The notes beneath the pieces are model-generated. The model had not been told where the DNA came from. It was given only the letters and a program-made list of their open reading frames with translations, and made no database searches. The translations under genes and the position numbers were made by a program. 64,000 nt of DNA from Methanosarcina flavescens (lineage in GTDB: Archaea; Halobacteriota; Methanosarcinia; Methanosarcinales; Methanosarcinaceae). The stretch lies in assembly GCF_001304615.2 (NCBI RefSeq), contig NZ_CP032683.1, forward strand, positions 2,046,001-2,110,000, written 5' to 3'. Below, piece after piece: positions 57,570 through 64,000 of this stretch; positions within the stretch are counted from its first letter, which is position 1, and each line of letters starts with the position of its first letter.

Positions 57570-58705
57570 GGCTAGTGACCATAAAATTAAGGCAAAAAAT
57601 GATTAAAAAATTCACTATAATCACGTTAATACTATCAATATTATCTATTACTGCATTCCCAGCCCTCGGAAATAACGATGAGACAAACTACCTTATTCCA
57701 GGGCATGGATATACCGTGGACTATTACAAGAGTTTTGGGGAGCCGGTCATCCGTGCGTCAATTACAGGGAACCCCGAACTCAGCAGGGGGGAAACAGTAG
57801 ACCTGCAGATAATAATTGCTAATTGTGGAGTGATAGAAGGTTTCAAGAGGCTTAACGTAAACCAGAATAGAATTCCAGACTCAGCAGAGGAGAAGCTTGC
57901 AGAGGCTGAAATGGAAGAAGAAAAAGAGTGCACGACAGCAAAAGATATTAAAGCCGTCCTTGTGTCTGAAACTGAGTATATTGAAGTCGAACCTACAGCC
58001 AGTTTGCAGATTGTGGAGGAACTTGAAACAGGTTATACGGCAAACCTCCGCTATACAATAAAAATAGATAGTGAGGCACCTGCTGGAAGTTACGAGCTCC
58101 TCCTGCCTTTAAATTATCAGTATCAAGCAAACGTTCGGACTACAACTGCAGACATAATAAATCTGGGCTTAACGGATACGCGGTATGTAAGAGAGTACAG
58201 AACTAAAGCCGAAACTCTCAAAATACCTATCTCTATAGAAAATAAACCTAAATTAAAAGTGACCAATGTCTCCGGAAATTTAGCTCAGGGAGAGAGTAAA
58301 GCCATTGAAATCACCTATAAGAACACCGGGGAGGGTGTAGCAAAAGACGCTTTAGCCCGAATTATCGTTATGAGCCCATTGAGTACTGAGAAATCCATAG
58401 TGAGGCTTGGAGACATAGAACCAGGGGAGGAAAAAATTGCCAGGTTCGTGATTTCTGCAGATCAGGATGCCCTTGTGAAGAATTACGGCATAAATAGTGA
58501 AATAAAATATATTGACGAAGATGGGGAAACCTCCTTTTCAGAAAACATGAAAGTAAGTATACACCTTGAAGCTTCAGAAAAAAAATTTAGCATAACGGGT
58601 GTAGCAGTCATACTGATTGTCCTTATCGCTCTTTATCAGATCATAAATGTGTACCGGAAAAGAAACAAGAATAATGAGAATGTATCAGGTGATTTAAATG
58701 AATAA
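57566..58705 (+). CDS. COG1361-type membrane-anchored S-layer-like protein 1
   Basis: The 379-residue protein has a signal peptide (FTIITLILSILSITAFPALG) and CARDB/COG1361-type beta-sandwich domains (ISIENKPKLKVTNVSGN, then ITYKNTGEGVAKDA). A C-terminal membrane helix (VAVILIVLIALYQIINVY) follows. Its ATG overlaps the exporter stop by 4 nt. It is a likely extracytoplasmic partner of the exporter. Confidence 0.82.
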   Translation: MRLVTIKLRQKMIKKFTIITLILSILSITAFPALGNNDETNYLIPGHGYTVDYYKSFGEPVIRASITGNPELSRGETVDLQIIIANCGVIEGFKRLNVNQNRIPDSAEEKLAEAEMEEEKECTTAKDIKAVLVSETEYIEVEPTASLQIVEELETGYTANLRYTIKIDSEAPAGSYELLLPLNYQYQANVRTTTADIINLGLTDTRYVREYRTKAETLKIPISIENKPKLKVTNVSGNLAQGESKAIEITYKNTGEGVAKDALARIIVMSPLSTEKSIVRLGDIEPGEEKIARFVISADQDALVKNYGINSEIKYIDEDGETSFSENMKVSIHLEASEKKFSITGVAVILIVLIALYQIINVYRKRNKNNENVSGDLNE

Positions 58706-59756
58706 AAATGGATTTTCTATTGCTGTTACAACCCTTCTAGTCCTCTGCTGGGTGATCCTTCCAGCGCAAGCAGCTCTACCTGAAAATTTTGATATCAGTG
58801 AGAATTATTACAGCGTATATGGAGGGCCTGACCTTAGTGCAACACTCATCGGAGATAATGAATTTTCGAGAGGAGATACTGTAACCCTTAATATAGAGAT
58901 GATGAATAAAGGCAAAATTACCGGTTTTAAAGTTGAAAACGAAGTAGATCTCGGGAATTATGTAGATGAAATGCTTCAGCAGTCAGAAATGCAGTATGAA
59001 GCTCAGGCTACGACAGCAGTAGGCATCCTTGCAACCCTCAAATCCGAAAACCCTAATATTAAGGTTAAATCAGGGTCACAGCAAGCAGGCACTCTCAGAC
59101 AGGGTAAACAGAGTTCAAGCCCAACAAAATTTACGATTGAGATTAACAAAAATACCCCTGCAGGCACCTATCCATTAATCCTTGAACTTTCATACCAGTA
59201 CCAGCACAATGTCCAGGTAGGAGGAGACGAATTTGACACCACAACAGGTGTTGTAACTAACAAGGAAGTAGGCATGTGGTATGAAAACAAAACTCAGACA
59301 CAGACTATCAATATAAAGGTCAAAAAAGAGCCTTACTTTGAAGTCACAAACGTGACAGGTGACCTTTACCCTGAAGAAGGCGGAATGCTCCGTGTTACCT
59401 ATAAAAACAGTGGCGAAGAACCAGCAAAAGATGCCACTGTCAGGGTCAGTGCAGCCGATCCTTTCAGCACAACTGACGACCAGGCTTATCTCGGAACTCT
59501 GAACCCGGGAGAAAGTGCTGTTGCCGTTTTCGATATGGATGTAGACGAAACTGCAACCCCGAAGCCTTATTCTCTCAACAGTGAAATTCTCTATGAAGAT
59601 GCTGACGGGCACAATCAGGTCTCAGATAGTATCAAGATTAACACTGAGGTCCTGCCTGCTAAGGAGAGCCTTCCTGGATATCAGACGGTAACAGGCGTGG
59701 CATTTATGGCTCTTGCAGCATTTTTCGTCATGTTAAGGAAGAAAAGACAGGACTGA
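58698..59756 (+). CDS. COG1361-type membrane-anchored S-layer-like protein 2
   Basis: This 352-residue paralogue of the preceding gene shares the DLSATLIGDNEFSRGDTVTL start and the EVTNVTGDL / VTYKNSGEEPAKDATVRV domain. It has a signal peptide and a C-terminal helix followed by basic residues (MLRKKRQD). It overlaps the upstream gene by 8 nt. The pair may form a heteromer at the exporter. Confidence 0.82.
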   Translation: MNKNGFSIAVTTLLVLCWVILPAQAALPENFDISENYYSVYGGPDLSATLIGDNEFSRGDTVTLNIEMMNKGKITGFKVENEVDLGNYVDEMLQQSEMQYEAQATTAVGILATLKSENPNIKVKSGSQQAGTLRQGKQSSSPTKFTIEINKNTPAGTYPLILELSYQYQHNVQVGGDEFDTTTGVVTNKEVGMWYENKTQTQTINIKVKKEPYFEVTNVTGDLYPEEGGMLRVTYKNSGEEPAKDATVRVSAADPFSTTDDQAYLGTLNPGESAVAVFDMDVDETATPKPYSLNSEILYEDADGHNQVSDSIKINTEVLPAKESLPGYQTVTGVAFMALAAFFVMLRKKRQD

Positions 59757-60012
59757 AATTAACCACCAAAATATTAAAAAGGTTTGAGCTAAAAGCGTAT
59801 CCAAAGAAAGATATCTAGATAGTCTTTTAAAAGGGTTATAACTCTTTATTTTTAGAAATACGCATATCCGGCTTTATAAGTTTGAATTTTTTACTCGAAC
59901 AGCAAAGCAATCACCTGAATAATTCTGAAAATCAAACCTTTCTGAGTATAACCGAATTAATTTTTTTCCGTCACGCCGGTGCATTGTGCTTAAAGAGAAT
60001 GGAGTATAAGAT

Positions 60013-60477
60013 ATGAATGGAGAACTGTATAAAAATATAGTGATTGCAACAGATGGATCCAGAAACACCCGGAGAGCTATTTCTTATGGTGTTGAGCTTG
60101 CGAAACTTAGTGGGGCTACCGTCTATGCCCTTTATGTAGTTGATACCATGTCCACGATTTCCGAGAACTGGACTATTGGCAGGGATACAATATATAACAT
60201 CATGAAAAGTGATGGAGAGAAGGCGGTATCCGAAGTTAGGACTATTGGAGAAGCTTCAGGGGTAGAGGTAAGAGAGGTTGTTTTAGACGGTTGCCCGAGT
60301 AATGAGATTATCAAATTTGCAGAAAGTAATAATGCTGACCTGATAGTAATGGGTACCCTTGGAGTATCCGGGCTCGAAAAATTTCTGATTGGAAGCGTTG
60401 CAGAAAAAGTAGTAAGAGGCTCAAAAGTTCCGGTTCTGGTCGTCCGGGGGAAGAGCAGATCTGAAACCTCCTGTTAA
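60013..60477 (+). CDS. Universal stress protein, UspA type
   Basis: The 154-residue protein has the UspA start NIVIATDGSRNTRRAISYGV. Its ATP-binding signature is G-x2-G-x9-G-S, seen in MGTLGVSGLEKFLIGS. It probably binds ATP. The trigger and role are unknown. Confidence 0.88.
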   Translation: MNGELYKNIVIATDGSRNTRRAISYGVELAKLSGATVYALYVVDTMSTISENWTIGRDTIYNIMKSDGEKAVSEVRTIGEASGVEVREVVLDGCPSNEIIKFAESNNADLIVMGTLGVSGLEKFLIGSVAEKVVRGSKVPVLVVRGKSRSETSC

Positions 60478-60492
60478 ATTTTGATTATAAAT

Positions 60493-61080
60493 TCAGTCGG
60501 AACGATCTGGCTCTTTGGAACTGGCTTCGGTTTGCCTTTTTTCACTGACATGTTTTGCAATCATTACTTCGGTGGATTTAATAACTGCGTAAACCCTGTC
60601 TCCAGGATTTATATCCAGTTTTTCTACAGCTTCTTCGGTAACGACTGAGGTTATAATTGAAGGTTCTACCTCAATTGTAATTTTGCAAACAAGCCCGTCT
60701 TTTTCCACTTCAAGAACTTTACCTGACAACTGATTTCTGGCTGATAACTTAAAACTAATGTTTTCCCAGGCTGTTTCATCCTCTATTGTTTCATTAATAA
60801 GCTGTTTACCTGCCTCATACTCAGCCAGCAACTTTCTACCAAGATCGGTCAGGAAGGTACCCTGCTCCTTTCCCCCACGTACTGTGATGACAGCGGGTTC
60901 GCCAAGAGCTTCATTCATTTTTTTAAGCATGGTCCAGGCATGTTTATACGAAATTCCGAGTTTCTTGCAGGCTTTCCGAAGTGAGCGTTCTTCTTCTATT
61001 GTCTTCAATAACTCAGCTCTTCCAGCACCCATAACCGTTTTTCCGCCTTCCGTAAACCAGAGCTTTGTTTTTGCTTTCAT
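60493..61080 (-). CDS. ModE-like regulator with TOBE domain
   Basis: The N-terminal winged helix (LLKTIEEERSLRKACKKLGISYKHAW, split over the HTH) is the ModE DNA-binding domain. A TOBE/Mop domain (SARNQLSGKVLEVEKDGL, then VTEEAVEKLDINPGDRVYAVIK) near 115-178 would bind molybdate or tungstate. It would control the adjacent transporter genes, of which only the binding protein is intact. Confidence 0.85.
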   Translation of the reverse strand: MKAKTKLWFTEGGKTVMGAGRAELLKTIEEERSLRKACKKLGISYKHAWTMLKKMNEALGEPAVITVRGGKEQGTFLTDLGRKLLAEYEAGKQLINETIEDETAWENISFKLSARNQLSGKVLEVEKDGLVCKITIEVEPSIITSVVTEEAVEKLDINPGDRVYAVIKSTEVMIAKHVSEKRQTEASSKEPDRSD

Positions 61081-61093
61081 AGATTCTCACCTT

Positions 61094-61476
61094 TTACCGG
61101 AGCACGTGGACAGAACTTGCCTTGAACTGGGCATAGGCCGGAATCCCGAGAAGAATATTCATTTCTTCCGCCGATTGCCGGATTACAGGGCATTAAGGGA
61201 ATGCCGCTGTCAAGCTTCACCCTGACAAGAGCTCCCAGCATCCAGACTTAAGTACCCCTACCCTGCAGGGAGTTTCAGACTCTGGATTGTGTGGAAGTTT
61301 TACTTAAAGCTATGTTCTCAGGTCTCAGGAAGGTGTGTACCTGGTTCCCATCCTCAATATTCCCTGAAGCGTTAATAAATATCTACCCGGCTTCAATTCT
61401 CAGAAATCTGCGGCCCGAAGATATAACCCTGCCACTCAGCATATTCTCAAACCCTGCGAAACTGGCTACACGGCTG
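61094..61476 (-). pseudogene. Decayed molybdate/tungstate ABC ATPase (ModC/WtpC), C-terminal part
   Basis: Frames on the minus strand give SRVASFAGFENMLSGRVISS, then FLRPENIALSKTS, then WMLGALVRVKLDSGIPL, then MNILLGIPAYAQFKASSVHV followed by LR and stop. Together these are the C-terminal domain of a WtpC/ModC ATPase. Several stops and frameshifts break it. No Walker motifs remain. Confidence 0.72.
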
Positions 61477-61499
61477 TTTTTTATTTATTTTATCTGTCT

Positions 61500-63030
<1,531 letters not shown>

Positions 63031-64000
63031 ATGGACGGTTACAATATTTTCCTTATATTGCTTGCGGTCTACATAGCCGGGCTTGTATCGGTCGGCTGGT
63101 ATTTTAATAAAAAACAGAAATCTATTACTGACTTCTGGCTTGCAGGAAGGGGAATAGGGCCCTCTCCCCTTGGTTTTTCAGCTGCAGCTTCCTGGCTAAC
63201 AGCAGGCGGAGTTCTTGCAGTTATCGGGTATTTCATGCTTCAGGGAATGGGATCTATATGGGCTTTTGTAGCTCCGAATATCATTGCCCTGCTCGTAATC
63301 GCAGTGCTTGTGAAAAAGATTAAGAACTTGCCAGCAATTACACAACCCGAACTTTTAGAACAGCGCTATGGCAGTATAGTCAGATGGCCTATTGCCCTGA
63401 TTATCACGGTTGTAATGATTCTCTTTGCAGTTGCCGATGTTACAGGGCTTTCCCTGGTATTGCAGACATTCTACGGTCTTGATCCCTTTTATGCCGCAGC
63501 CATTGTTGCAATTGCAGTTTCGATTTACGTGACGCTTGGAGGACTATCTGCAGTTGTCTGGACGGATGTTATCCAGTTTGGCTTCCTCTCCCTTTTCATA
63601 ATAGTAATGGCTTTTGTTGCAGTAGGGACTGTGACAGATGGAGGGCTTCAGGTGCCTGCAATAAGCAGTTCCGAACTTTTCGGAAGCGTGTCAGGAGACT
63701 GGTGGAATCCTCTTTCAATCGGTCTTCCCATGGTACTAATTTTCTGCTTTGCTATCATTCCTGGCTGGATTATTGAGCAGGACCCCTGGCAGAAAGTCTG
63801 GGCAGCAAGGGATGCAAAATCTGCCAGTCTTGGAATGATTATAGGGTCACTTATGATCGCTGTGGTTTTCGCGGCATGTGCCGTAATTGCAATAGCCCTC
63901 AGTTACATTTTTCCTGATATAGCAGGTATGGGTTTCCCTGCAGGCATGTCCCTTGCAGAACCCGCACTTTTAGCCTTTGTAAGTGAACGTTTTGCCTCTG
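63031..64000 (+). CDS. Sodium:solute symporter, C-terminus cut by window edge
   Basis: This frame is open to the window edge. It encodes the N-terminal helices of the SSS family (IFLILLAVYIAGLVSVGWYF), then KSITDFWLAGRGIGP and SAAASWLTAGGVL. Further helices include GLSLVLQTFYGLDPFY and GGLSAVVWTDVIQFG, family hallmarks. The substrate cannot be told. Confidence 0.88.
   Translation, partial: MDGYNIFLILLAVYIAGLVSVGWYFNKKQKSITDFWLAGRGIGPSPLGFSAAASWLTAGGVLAVIGYFMLQGMGSIWAFVAPNIIALLVIAVLVKKIKNLPAITQPELLEQRYGSIVRWPIALIITVVMILFAVADVTGLSLVLQTFYGLDPFYAAAIVAIAVSIYVTLGGLSAVVWTDVIQFGFLSLFIIVMAFVAVGTVTDGGLQVPAISSSELFGSVSGDWWNPLSIGLPMVLIFCFAIIPGWIIEQDPWQKVWAARDAKSASLGMIIGSLMIAVVFAACAVIAIALSYIFPDIAGMGFPAGMSLAEPALLAFVSERFAS

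Overview
The window comes from a methanogenic archaeon, almost certainly a Methanosarcina. Evidence is the archaeal gene set (PurP, archaeal-type methionine adenosyltransferase, SRP19, RNase P component 4, a TrmG10-like methyltransferase, a spliced tRNA-Tyr), Methanosarcina-type secreted COG1361 proteins, and a CRISPR repeat close to the one I recall from M. mazei. The species cannot be fixed from the sequence alone.

Layout. 1-1230: a partial SAM methyltransferase and a small CCPRFDP-type protein. 1611-9831: a type III-B CRISPR module, with a CARF-HEPN effector on the plus strand convergent to a minus-strand operon cas6-cmr1-cmr2(cas10)-cmr3-cmr4-cmr5-cmr6. Cas10 keeps its GGDD cyclase motif but has no N-terminal HD nuclease, so signalling through cyclic oligoadenylate to the CARF-HEPN protein is the expected interference route. 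No cas1 or cas2 lies in the window. 9953-11069: small orphan genes and a RelE-like toxin remnant. 11195-13016: a two-gene cassette of a Cys-rich peptide and a PqqD-radical SAM-SPASM enzyme, which looks like a RiPP pathway. 13431-19817: one CRISPR array of 88 repeats and 87 spacers, read on the minus strand from a leader at its right end. A 120-bp IS6-like MITE with a perfect 8-bp target duplication sits in the distal leader. 20422-21916: a GNAT gene, an IS630-like remnant and an orphan degenerate CRISPR repeat.

22177-29786: a peptide/nickel-family ABC importer with two separately transcribed substrate-binding proteins, followed by two permeases and two ATPases. Both binding-protein genes appear to start at ATT or ATC placed 5 nt behind a perfect GGAGGAG. 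A third gene, the RND exporter at 55209, also appears to start at ATT. 29975-31639: a YciI-like pseudogene and an AT-rich orphan membrane protein.

31701-54969 is mostly housekeeping: leuB-leuD, a HerA-like ATPase, purP, a membrane HTH regulator with truA, a TrmG10-like methyltransferase, map, an M24 peptidase, tRNA-Asp, intron-containing tRNA-Tyr, methionine adenosyltransferase, hisG-hisA-hisB, a quinone reductase, a pilin-like protein, SRP19, RNase P component 4, an MBL hydrolase and a TrmB regulator. 55209-59756: an RND/MMPL exporter with two COG1361 membrane-anchored partners. 60013-62588: a UspA protein, a ModE-TOBE regulator, a decayed molybdate/tungstate transporter ATPase and an intact WtpA-type binding protein. 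The window ends inside a sodium:solute symporter.
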